Source: SBAX01 sp964646605 (GTDB lineage Bacteria > Planctomycetota > Phycisphaerae > UBA1845). Taken from it: a stretch of 20,711 nucleotides of DNA. Shown here one piece after another: positions 6,845 to 13,570 of this stretch; within the stretch, counting starts at the first letter, position 1, and each line of letters opens with the position of its first letter. Made by a program: the position numbers and the translations under genes. The notes beneath the pieces were generated by a model, which was not told the origin of the DNA, did no database searches, and saw nothing but the letters and a program-made list of their open reading frames with translations. The stretch lies in contig CAZYEX010000122.1 of assembly GCA_964646605.1 (NCBI GenBank), positions 1 to 20,711 on the forward strand. Reading direction: 5' to 3'.

Positions 6845-7381
6845 CTACTCGCGCATCTGCGCCAGGCCGTAGGCCAATCGCGACTTGACGGTTCCGGACG
6901 CAAGATCCAGGACCTCGGCAATCTGGCGGATGCTCATTCCTTCCATGTAATGGAGCACGATCACGACCTGGATGTTCGGTGAAAGACGCTGAATTTTTTC
7001 GGTGAGCAGGTTTTGAAGGCAGGGATCAGCCGGATCGAGCGCCTCGGGCGCCGCTTCAGCGGCCAACAACTCGTCACTCGTTGCGCGGGATCGATGCTCC
7101 CTCTCGATTCGCATTTGCCGAAACGCTTGCCTCGTCGCGATTCGGTAGACCCAGAAGCGATAAGCAAGCGGTTCGTCAAGGAACCTCAACTTGCGGAAGA
7201 TGAGAAGGAACACTTCTTGAAGAACGTCATCGGCGGCGTGGACATCGTGAAGCAACCGACTCAGGTACCGATGCAACCAACCTTGAGTCTCGGACAGTAA
7301 CAAATTGAGCGCGGTGATATCTCCGGCCTGGTATCGCAACACGAGGCGACCTAGGCGCAAATTCGCAGTTGCGTCAGTCAT
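6845..7381 (-). CDS. ECF-type RNA polymerase sigma factor
   Basis: 178-residue sigma-70 family protein with only regions 2 and 4, typical of ECF sigma factors that steer RNA polymerase to a small regulon. Region 2 spans about residues 10-95, with HAADDVLQEVFLLIFRKL as the core-binding helix. Region 4 spans about 125-177, with LSPNIQVVIVLHYMEGMS and a helix-turn-helix IRQIAEVLDLASGTVKSRL. The linker is short and Ala/Glu rich. There is no C-terminal extension. The start ATG 7381 overlaps the stop of the preceding 71-residue ORF (ATGA) and has no ribosome site of its own, so translation is probably coupled. Two small membrane proteins follow. Target promoters are unknown. Confidence 0.93.
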   Translation of the reverse strand: MTDATANLRLGRLVLRYQAGDITALNLLLSETQGWLHRYLSRLLHDVHAADDVLQEVFLLIFRKLRFLDEPLAYRFWVYRIATRQAFRQMRIEREHRSRATSDELLAAEAAPEALDPADPCLQNLLTEKIQRLSPNIQVVIVLHYMEGMSIRQIAEVLDLASGTVKSRLAYGLAQMRE

Positions 7382-7593
7382 GGTACCTGTGTGCTGAGGC
7401 TGAATTCATGCCACAGGTTCGGTCCAGCGACTTGTGACATGTACCGCGCCTGAACCCGTCCGCCGCCGGAGAGGTCGTTCCACGCGACGGCCACTCGCCG
7501 CCCGGCGGCGAGCGCGGGATCGACCGCCATGATCCAGGACACCGTCAGCCCGAGCGTGAAGAACCGATGCGATGAACCGAGCGTCAGGTACAC
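7378..7593 (-). CDS. Truncated signal-peptide paralogue upstream of sigma factor
   Basis: 71 residues from GTG 7593, with GGAG 6 nt upstream. Residues 1-29 form a signal peptide and 32-49 (RRVAVAWNDLSGGGRVQA) are identical to the start of the secreted propeller at 3115-4368. After that the sequence diverges and ends 22 residues later at TGA 7380-7378, which overlaps the sigma factor ATG. It is a 5'-end duplicate without a propeller domain. It may be a dead fragment, or it may be kept as a leader that couples translation to the sigma factor gene. TTG 7605 is another possible start but overlaps the ribosome site. Confidence 0.5.
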   Translation of the reverse strand: MYLTLGSSHRFFTLGLTVSWIMAVDPALAAGRRVAVAWNDLSGGGRVQARYMSQVAGPNLWHEFSLSTQVP

Positions 7594-7604
7594 GATATTC
7601 TCCA
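7447..7604 (-). repeat. Segmental duplication, truncated copy
   Basis: Partner of 4222-4379 in the same orientation, ungapped, roughly 78% identical. Here the copied 5' end has no propeller after it and abuts the sigma factor gene. Confidence 0.8.
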
Positions 7605-7627
7605 AGCTTGCTCAAACCTCGCTGTCA

Positions 7628-8104
7628 TCACGGCGAACCCGGGCGGCCGAAGATGGAGAGCAGATGTCCATCCGGGTCGCGGAAGTTGGCGACCCAATCT
7701 TGGTTCGTGGCCTGCTTCGGATCGCCCACGAAATTGACGCCCTTGGCCTTCATGGCCTTGTGAGCGGCATGGACATTCTCGACGCCGAATACGATCTCGA
7801 CGGCACCGGCGACCGGGTTGGCAACCTTGGCGAGGTTTTTACTTAACCCGAGCATGATCGAGCCAGCCTTGAGAAAAACTAACTCTTCCACTGTACTCTG
7901 GACTTCCAGGCCGAGTTGATCCCGGTAAAACGATGTTGACCGGTTCAAGTCACTCACGCCGAGCATCACTAACTGCACGTTCCCGAGCTTCATCGCATCC
8001 TCCAACTTCGCATCATCACCTGCCGACCAACCGATCGCCCACGAACCAAACCCGATGACCACGGCCGCACCCACCCACGTCAGCCGTCGTCTTTGTATTG
8101 TCAT
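7628..8104 (-). CDS. VOC (glyoxalase/bleomycin-resistance fold) protein with N-terminal anchor
   Basis: 158 residues from ATG 8104, with AAAGGAAAA upstream. Residues 8-26 (LTWVGAAVVIGFGSWAIGW) form a signal or anchor helix. The rest, from about 41, is one VOC module: VQLVMLGVSDLNRSTSFY, DQLGLEV, VEIVFGVENVHAAHKAM, then DPDGHLLSIFG. Putative metal positions are Gln44, Glu103 and His147; the first site, often His, is Gln here. VOC proteins include glyoxalase I, dioxygenases and antibiotic-binding proteins, so the substrate cannot be named. The export signal is unusual for this mostly cytosolic family. An internal ATG (residue 38) would give a soluble form. It is the third member of the minus-strand gene train. 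Confidence 0.8.
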   Translation of the reverse strand: MTIQRRRLTWVGAAVVIGFGSWAIGWSAGDDAKLEDAMKLGNVQLVMLGVSDLNRSTSFYRDQLGLEVQSTVEELVFLKAGSIMLGLSKNLAKVANPVAGAVEIVFGVENVHAAHKAMKAKGVNFVGDPKQATNQDWVANFRDPDGHLLSIFGRPGSP

Positions 8105-8152
8105 GGTTGTTTTCCTTTACCTGAAGAGCTCAGCTTGCCAGTGCCGATGGAA

Positions 8153-8311
8153 TCATGCCAACGCCATCGCGGTGATAAATGCGCCCATCATCAGCAGGAT
8201 CAAGGAGGCACCTCTTTGTTTCTGTGACGTCTCATCTCGGTTCTTACCAGCTCCTGCCTTCCTACGCCCGCCGCTGGGTGTTGCTACCAGATCCGCGCCG
8301 ATCAGGCTCAT
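8153..8311 (-). CDS. Small ORF (52 aa) overlapping HAF gene stop
   Basis: ATG 8311 overlaps the TGA of the HAF-repeat gene (ATGA) and GGTGGGGGG lies just upstream. The product has a basic N-terminal half (GGRRKAGAGKNRDETSQKQR) and a hydrophobic C-terminus (ASLILLMMGAFITAMALA), i.e. one probable membrane helix. It resembles no known family to me. Coupled start and membrane-protein composition make it plausible, but at this length chance is possible. The VOC gene starts 48 bp downstream. Confidence 0.4.
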   Translation of the reverse strand: MSLIGADLVATPSGGRRKAGAGKNRDETSQKQRGASLILLMMGAFITAMALA

Positions 8312-9405
8312 CCCCCCACCGGCGTAAGGAGTGCGATTACGGCCGTCGGGACTTGCGGCGCGACCCCGACCACGGCCTCGGCGCTGATGTGCCCCGCGTT
8401 GTTGATCGCCGTCGCCGTCGAGAGGTAAAGCAACTCCGCCGGCGCCGATTTCACCAGGTCGTTGAGGTCGTACATCACGCCGTCCTGCCAGAGGAACGCA
8501 TGCACCTCGAAGTCAGGCGCGCTCGACGTGCCCACGACCTGCCGCGAATCGTTGACGTCGTACGCCGCGCTGTACTTCATACTTCCGCCAGGCAGCCCGC
8601 CCAGACCCGACATGACGCTGTCGGCGTCCATGTATAGGAATGCCTCAACGCCGTCGTCCGACGACGACCGTCCGACCACGTCGCCGAACCCGTTGATCCC
8701 TCGGGCCTCGCTGTTAAAGGCCCCGGGAAGGAACCCGAGCGCCCTGGGCCGAGCACGCATGCGATCCCATCGAACCGCCTGAAACGCCCCGGCGACCCCT
8801 CCTGTCACGCCCGCGATCTGCCCGACCTCATTGATCGCAAACGCCGTACCGACAGTGCCCCGCCCTCGAAGACCGCGGAGCGTGATCGGAAGGGCGGTCG
8901 GAGTGACCCAGACACAGTGCTGCGGCCCAGAGAAATCCGAGTCGTAGCTGCCTACGAGCTTCCCGTTGTTGGACGCGTCCCATGCGCCCCCGCCGAAGAA
9001 CCCCGTGGGAACGGGAAGAACGCTCAATTGTTCCGCGTCCCATACGCACGGCTGCGATTGCGTTTGCCCGGTGATCAACCCCACGTCGTTGTTTCCTAGC
9101 GCGAAGTTCATAGCGATATCCGCTGTGGGAAGCGGAGTCGCCGCGCCGCCAACGTCCACGAAAACGGGCACGGAGACCGGGTGGTAAGGCTCTTCCGCGG
9201 CGTAGCCGACGATCTGGCTTACTTCGTTCATGTTCATGGGCGTGGCATACGGGCGTGATCCCGGCGGGTAAACCAACTGCACGGCATACTTGGGCGGCTC
9301 GGCGGCGACCATAGGCGCGGCTACAAAAAGCCCACACCCAATCACAGCACTGGCTCTACGAGCCCAGGAACTACGAGCGCGGGACGCAAACTGCGTAGCG
9401 ACCAT
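8308..9405 (-). CDS. Exported HAF-repeat protein
   Basis: 365-residue exported protein starting at ATG 9405, behind AGGAGAAGCAAC; the open frame extends 52 codons further up but those codons look non-coding. Residues 1-35 are a signal peptide with a twin basic start (ARRASAVIGCGLFVAA), cleaved after VAA. The mature part carries repeated HAF motifs of the type AxxIN-x-x-GQIxG: AMNFALGNNDVGLITG (98-113), AFAINEVGQIAGVTG (188-201), ARGINGFGDVVGRS (234-247), AYDVNDSRQVVGTS (281-294), ATAINNAGHISAEA (331-344). Such proteins are predicted extracellular beta-propellers with unknown ligands. It ends in the usual ALLTPVGG. As the first gene of the minus-strand train it is the likely start of transcription. 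No C-terminal anchor is present. Confidence 0.85.
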   Translation of the reverse strand: MVATQFASRARSSWARRASAVIGCGLFVAAPMVAAEPPKYAVQLVYPPGSRPYATPMNMNEVSQIVGYAAEEPYHPVSVPVFVDVGGAATPLPTADIAMNFALGNNDVGLITGQTQSQPCVWDAEQLSVLPVPTGFFGGGAWDASNNGKLVGSYDSDFSGPQHCVWVTPTALPITLRGLRGRGTVGTAFAINEVGQIAGVTGGVAGAFQAVRWDRMRARPRALGFLPGAFNSEARGINGFGDVVGRSSSDDGVEAFLYMDADSVMSGLGGLPGGSMKYSAAYDVNDSRQVVGTSSAPDFEVHAFLWQDGVMYDLNDLVKSAPAELLYLSTATAINNAGHISAEAVVGVAPQVPTAVIALLTPVGG

Positions 9406-9769
9406 GTTGCTTCTCCTATTTAAGTTTGATTGAAAACCGTAACCACTGACCGGTGACAGCCTCGGGGAATCCCAAGTGTCCGATGGCCGTCGGAAGCTGT
9501 CGGGAATCGACGTGGGCTCGGCTACCGCCGGGGCACAATTGCCTCTCGGGCCGCAGTCCATTGCCCGACATTTCCCATTTGTCAGAAATCATGCCCCTAC
9601 CGACCCTGGGGACGCTCCCGATTTAACTGAAAACGGCGCGTATGAGCCTGTATGAACTCCGGGACGCCCTACATTCCCATCACGTTCTTCGCCACTGTCG
9701 GAATCCCGGTCACCCTCCTGACGGCGAGGATCTTCGTTCCCGTTTCTCGGGCCGCACGGGGGGGTTCCA
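9406..9769. other. Intergenic gap, no gene seen
   Basis: 364 bp between the HAF gene start and the hydrolase stop. All open frames lack ribosome sites and recognisable products. It must hold the promoter of the HAF gene on the minus strand and the terminator of the hydrolase, but I find no confident -35/-10 pair and no stem followed by a T-run. Confidence 0.5.
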
Positions 9770-10939
9770 TTACAATCCTGCGATGAAGCTGCGCAATTCT
9801 TGGTCCAACGCGTTGGGTTGATCCTCCATGATGAAGATACGCGTGTCGTCGACGTATTTGAGAGTGAACTTGGCCAAGGATCCGCGGACTTGCTCCCATT
9901 GAAAGCCTTGGTCGAAGGTCCACTTGATCCCCGTTTCGAGGTCCCCCCATCCCTTCTCATTAAACGATTGCCACGAGGTACGGGCTTTCTCTTCATTGCC
10001 GCCGGACATCATCACGGAGGACTCCTTGAAGGCTTCGAACGCGGCATCGATCGTCCAGGTCATCTTTGGGACGACCGCGAGAACCGGAACCTGTATCTTG
10101 GAGAGTGACGGACCGAGGTCCGACGAAAGGTATTCCAAGAAGTATCGGATCTGAGTGGGTATCGGGACTGCCACCTGCCCGTTGAACAGCTCCTCGCCAC
10201 GCTTGGAGTCCTTGCAGAACCGCCGTGCCTGGAAGCTGCCCGCTCGCCACATCACCGGCGTGACATGGTGATAGAACGGTGCGTAGAAGCTCTTGACGAT
10301 TCCGGGTCGCTGCTTCTCATCCGCCAGCTTGACCGGCGATCCCGGTTTGTTGGCACCGAACGCGGGGAACGGGAACGAAGGCGCGCCCGCGATAACCACG
10401 ACGCCGCGCACCTTCCCGGGGTGATTTATGGCCAGGCGCAGCGCGTAGTAGTCGCCGAGCATGTGATGTCCGACGACGATCGGGCGATCGAGGTGTTTCT
10501 TGTCGATGAGTTCGACGATCCCGCCGATGAGTGCGTCGGTCCAGACCTGTTCGACGTAGTTGTCGCCGGTGGGGATCGGCGGCGGCGGCGTCCCGTCATA
10601 GCCCGGCGGCGTGATCGCGTACATGGTGTAGGCGTCGCGGTTGCGGTCCATGAAGTCTTTCCAAATGCTACCGCCAAACGCCGCGCCGGGAATAAGGACC
10701 ATCGGAACCGGACCTGTGCCCACTTTTTCGACTCGTCCCAACTTCCCGAGGGGTGACGTGGCGGTGTTTGGAGGATGTTTGAAGTTGTCGAGCGCAGGAT
10801 CGGAACACTTCTCCTGAGCCAAGGCGCCAACCGCTCCAAGCGAAGCAACGAAAGCCACGACCAGATACGCATGACCGCCGGCAAAGGACCGCTTGATATC
10901 GACTTGTCTCCGATTTACGTTCCAGTTCTCCAGCAACAT
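9770..10939 (-). CDS. Secreted alpha/beta hydrolase-fold protein lacking the usual nucleophile Ser
   Basis: 389 residues from ATG 10939, with GGAG 9 nt upstream. An N-terminal signal lies at about residues 17-40 (VVAFVASLGAVGALA). The alpha/beta-hydrolase core is clear: VPMVLIPGAAFGGSIWKDF (first strand and oxyanion loop), then YAITPPGYDGTPPPP. The nucleophile elbow position reads PIVVGHHMLGDYYALRLA, where GxSxG is expected; Ser is absent and His sits there. The rest follows the family order (strand VVVIAGAPSF, a helical lid, IQVPVLAVVPKM). Without Ser it may be inactive, use another residue, or belong to a degenerate subfamily. It is alone on its strand between a gap and the CPBP protease gene. 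A shared ~60 bp repeat lies just upstream. Confidence 0.75.
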   Translation of the reverse strand: MLLENWNVNRRQVDIKRSFAGGHAYLVVAFVASLGAVGALAQEKCSDPALDNFKHPPNTATSPLGKLGRVEKVGTGPVPMVLIPGAAFGGSIWKDFMDRNRDAYTMYAITPPGYDGTPPPPIPTGDNYVEQVWTDALIGGIVELIDKKHLDRPIVVGHHMLGDYYALRLAINHPGKVRGVVVIAGAPSFPFPAFGANKPGSPVKLADEKQRPGIVKSFYAPFYHHVTPVMWRAGSFQARRFCKDSKRGEELFNGQVAVPIPTQIRYFLEYLSSDLGPSLSKIQVPVLAVVPKMTWTIDAAFEAFKESSVMMSGGNEEKARTSWQSFNEKGWGDLETGIKWTFDQGFQWEQVRGSLAKFTLKYVDDTRIFIMEDQPNALDQELRSFIAGL

Positions 10940-10994
10940 TGCGATGTCTCCATGGACCAAGCGAAGTCTCGAACACACCTGAAATATAGCCCGC

Positions 10995-11055
10995 CTCAGC
11001 GCGAATCCCCGTGAAAAGTCACGAGTGGCTGGAACGGTGGAACGAATTGCGCCCG
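10995..11055 (-). repeat. Upstream repeat, copy A (before alpha/beta hydrolase)
   Basis: About 60 bp, ungapped, roughly 75% identical to 14995-15055. Most conserved blocks are GGAACGAATTGCGC and TGGCTGGAA (plus strand). It lies 55-115 bp upstream of the hydrolase start. No other copy was seen in this window. It could be a promoter/leader element or a mobile repeat. Confidence 0.6.
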
Positions 11056-11188
11056 CCGCGGCTTGACCAGCAGGTTGGATTCAGGAGCCTGCTACTGCCG
11101 GTCCGAGGCAGGCAGGAGCCCGTACGCGAAGACCTCTGGAAGCATGGGCCAGAGCCCATCGCCCCTCTACACTGTTCCCGTGCGGGAA

Positions 11189-11929
11189 TCACATGCCGGG
11201 AAAGATGCCGAAATAGATCAGTAGGAAGTCGATCGTATTCTGAATTCCGTGCGCGATGATCGGCACCAACAGATTCCGCTTCGTGCGCAAGTAAATTATT
11301 GCAAGCCATAAACCAGCGAGTCCTTCGACGACCATTCCCGAGGGGCCTTGGCTCGCATGGGCGACCCCGAATGCGAAGCTGACGGAGAGCGCGCTGACGA
11401 CCCAGCCCTTGCGACCGCGTCGGCCCCAATCTGCGACGCGGTTCATCAGATACCCGCGGTACACCATTTCTTCGCCGAAAGCCGCGACAGCCCACGAAAC
11501 TGCCAAGAGGAGCAGCAGCAACGTAAGGTTGCCGTGCAGGGAGTCGAAATCCGACAGATCAGGCTGCTCCCCGAAAATCCATGCGACAAGCGGTTGACAT
11601 GCGAGGAGCTGGAACCCGGCGATCGCAATCCCACATCCGATCCCCACGCCCAAGGTCCGCGGCCAGTCCTCCAATCGCATAAAACCTATGTCGCGCCATC
11701 GGACACGCCGCAGTCGAAGGGAAACCCACCCCAACAACAGAAGAACCGGAGTCTTGGTGTACGGAATCGTACCCATCCAGTCCGCCAAGAAAATAACCGC
11801 CACGGCGGAGATGTCGAAAATCGGATGCCAATGGCGACCGACCTTGCTTGTGACCAACGAACCACACGGACCAGAACCATCATCAGCACCCCGCCCCATC
11901 TCGGTCTCGCAATCCGAAATCACTTTCAT
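11189..11929 (-). CDS. CPBP-family intramembrane metalloprotease
   Basis: 246-residue multi-pass membrane protein of the CPBP/Abi (CAAX-protease-like) family. Such glutamic/metal proteases cleave within the membrane; bacterial members often act in bacteriocin immunity or protein processing. Motif 1 EExxxR is at residues 153-158 (EEMVYR), motif 2 FxxxH at 187-191, and motif 3 HxxxN at 227-231 (HGIQN), so all known catalytic residues are present. At least six hydrophobic segments are seen between about 40 and 242. It starts at ATG 11929 with GAGTGAG just before. The MITE at 11978 lies 48 bp upstream and seems to supply part of the promoter. Substrate unknown; no bacteriocin gene is adjacent. 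Confidence 0.88.
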   Translation of the reverse strand: MKVISDCETEMGRGADDGSGPCGSLVTSKVGRHWHPIFDISAVAVIFLADWMGTIPYTKTPVLLLLGWVSLRLRRVRWRDIGFMRLEDWPRTLGVGIGCGIAIAGFQLLACQPLVAWIFGEQPDLSDFDSLHGNLTLLLLLLAVSWAVAAFGEEMVYRGYLMNRVADWGRRGRKGWVVSALSVSFAFGVAHASQGPSGMVVEGLAGLWLAIIYLRTKRNLLVPIIAHGIQNTIDFLLIYFGIFPGM

Positions 11930-11958
11930 CTCACTCGTCCCTTGAATGCCATTTCTGA

Positions 11959-11987
11959 AATATATCTTCGCCTTTCGCTAGTGTAAT
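11959..11987 (-). promoter_or_regulatory. Candidate promoter for CPBP gene, partly inside MITE
   Basis: On the minus strand ATTACA (11987-11982) and TATATT (11964-11959) are 17 bp apart, and the CPBP start is 30 bp further on. The -35-like element is within the MITE terminal repeat; the -10-like one is in the flank. -35 matches consensus at four of six, -10 at five of six. Prediction only. Confidence 0.35.
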
Positions 11988-12095
11988 GTCTCATTGATAT
12001 CTAGCCGTATCGAGCCGCGGGCTTCAGCCCGCGCGGACGTGGGAACGCCGAAAACGACCAACATACGGGCAGATTATTGTGAGACGCTGCACAAG
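11978..12095 (-). mobile_element. MITE (copy 2), 118 bp, diverged
   Basis: Ends CTAGTGTAATGTCTCA (11978-11993) and TGAGACGCTGCACAAG (12080-12095) are inverted repeats matching at 12 of 16. Read on the minus strand it aligns with copy 1 (2602-2732): both have GTCTC-CAAT starts, a GTCCGC-hairpin-GCGGCTC core (here 12016-12033, 7 bp stem, 4-nt loop), and GAGACA-TACACTAG ends. It is more degraded than copy 1. It lies between the CPBP gene and the PQQ-like gene. Confidence 0.65.
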
Positions 12096-12135
12096 CGGCC
12101 TGCTAAAGCGAAGCGCGATAAGTTGTCTTAGAATG

Positions 12136-12158
12136 TCGTATTCTCCATTTGTACGTCT
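12136..12158 (-). repeat. Partial copy of the PQQ gene leader
   Basis: On the minus strand this reads AGACGTACAAATGGAGAATA-CGA, against AGACTTACAAACGGAGAATATACGA at the ribosome site of the PQQ-like gene (13432-13456). They differ by two substitutions and a 2-nt indel. Weaker similarity continues past it toward the MITE (AAGAC, AACTT, CGCGC in order). It may be the 5' end of a lost second gene copy. Confidence 0.4.
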
Positions 12159-12166
12159 AATGCAAG

Positions 12167-13432
12167 TTAGTTCGATTTGCCCAGGTCGAGGGCCAGGATG
12201 TTTTTCTGATCGCGCAGATACAGAATTTTGTCGACCAAGGTGGGGGCGGTATACGCTTTGGCCTTGAGCATGTTCACCTTGGATTCTACCTTCCATCCTT
12301 CGGGGCTGGCCGTGGCGAGGGCGAGAACTCCCTCCTCATCGAGCAGCAGAATCTTCCCGTCGCTACACACCAAGTTTGCCTTGGCGAAGCCTCGTTCCTG
12401 CCACGCAACTTCTCCGGTCTTGGCATTGATCGCAGTTACAAAGTGCGGCCCCATGAGGCCGCTGGATCCGTAAAAATAGTCGCCAACGCGTACGACAGTA
12501 CCCTGCGTAACCTGCAACTTGTCATTCTTCCATGCTTTCTCGACTTTGGTCTTTCCGTCAGCCTTGAAGAATTTCAACCCAACGCTCCCGACCTGGCCTG
12601 AGGTCACGTAGAGCAGTTTGTCCGAACCCCAGATCGGCGTGGAAATGTTCATTTTCCCCTGGTTTTGAATGGGTTCGCTCCACAGCAAGTCGCCGGTTTT
12701 CGGGTCCAGCCCGACGACCCGATCGGCCACAAGCTGGACGATCTGGTCCTCGCCGCCCACCTCGATCAGGATCGGAGAGGAATAGACATTGGCGAAATCA
12801 TGCTTGTGCCAGAGGAGCTTTCCATCGGCAAGGGCGAAGGCCGCGACGCCGTAGTCCGATCCGCCGACGGGTAGGATGAGTGATCCCTTGTAGGCCAGTG
12901 GGCTGGTGGAAAAACCGTACTTCGGCGGCTTCGCCTTGTATTCCTTGATGAGATCGTGTGACCATACGAGCTTCCCGCTGTTTTTGTCCAGGGCGAGCAA
13001 CATGCCGGAAACACCGAGTGTGTAAAGCATGTTGCCTTCAATAGTCGGCGTGGAATTCGGGCCTTTGCCGCCTGTGGTGTCCATCTTTTCGAATAGCGGG
13101 GCGCGATACTTGTGCTCCCACTCGGTCGCGCCGGTTTCCGCTTTGAGGGCAACGACCACCTCCTCATCGCCTTTTCGATACATGGTGAAGAGCCGCCCAC
13201 CGTCGGCAACGATTGAGGAAAATCCTTCGCCCAAAGCGCGTGTCCAGATCTTCTTGGGGCCGGCGTCCGGCCACTTTTCCGCGAGGCCTTTTGCGGGAGA
13301 ATGAAAGTCGCGATTGGGCCCGCCCCATTGGGGCCATTGGGCGGAGGCGGTGCCGGCAAGCAGAATGACCACCAGTAAACCCGCAGCAAGGGATCTCTGG
13401 GCGTGGCGCGTTTTGAAGTTGGAAGTCTTCAT
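12167..13432 (-). CDS. Secreted PQQ-like beta-propeller protein
   Basis: 421 residues from ATG 13432, with GGAG 9 nt upstream; the long upstream extension of the frame is not coding. Signal peptide 1-31 (LAAGLLVVILLAGTASA). The mature part is a repeated-blade propeller of the PQQ-like/PilV-type family, starting WPQWGGPNRDFHSPAKGLAE. Blades are marked by NSTPTIEGNMLYTLG, MLLALDKNSGKLVW, GVAAFALADGKLLW, VVGLDPKTGDLLWSE, FVTAINAKTGEVAW and ILLLDEEGVLALA. No catalytic Asp/Cys pair typical of quinoprotein dehydrogenases is seen, so it is more likely a binding or scaffold protein than an enzyme. Such proteins are abundant and mostly uncharacterised in planctomycetes. Neighbour upstream on the same strand is the S41-type lipoprotein (138 bp apart). 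Confidence 0.85.
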   Translation of the reverse strand: MKTSNFKTRHAQRSLAAGLLVVILLAGTASAQWPQWGGPNRDFHSPAKGLAEKWPDAGPKKIWTRALGEGFSSIVADGGRLFTMYRKGDEEVVVALKAETGATEWEHKYRAPLFEKMDTTGGKGPNSTPTIEGNMLYTLGVSGMLLALDKNSGKLVWSHDLIKEYKAKPPKYGFSTSPLAYKGSLILPVGGSDYGVAAFALADGKLLWHKHDFANVYSSPILIEVGGEDQIVQLVADRVVGLDPKTGDLLWSEPIQNQGKMNISTPIWGSDKLLYVTSGQVGSVGLKFFKADGKTKVEKAWKNDKLQVTQGTVVRVGDYFYGSSGLMGPHFVTAINAKTGEVAWQERGFAKANLVCSDGKILLLDEEGVLALATASPEGWKVESKVNMLKAKAYTAPTLVDKILYLRDQKNILALDLGKSN

Positions 13433-13570
13433 CGTATATTCTCCGTTTGTAAGTCTGGACCGACACGTCTCATTTGACCCTTGTGGGCGCCACGCTCGCC
13501 GGCTAGCCCTGATCGCGTAGAGATTGGTTCCCCCAATTCCTCTCCCACGACGCCCGCCCATCGGATTCCA

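Noticed and set aside
9406..9561. 52-codon extension of the HAF gene upstream of Met at 9405
   Set aside because: Good ribosome site and signal peptide begin at 9405; the extension has neither.
11011..11075. Similar plus-strand peptides HEWLExxNELR at both ~60 bp repeats
   Set aside because: They follow from the DNA repeat; frames are short, differ in length and lack ribosome sites.
11348..11986. 212-codon plus-strand frame
   Set aside because: Antisense to the CPBP protease, whose three catalytic motifs are intact.
12011..12040. GC-rich hairpin as intrinsic terminator
   Set aside because: No T-run on either side, and the same hairpin is part of the MITE core.
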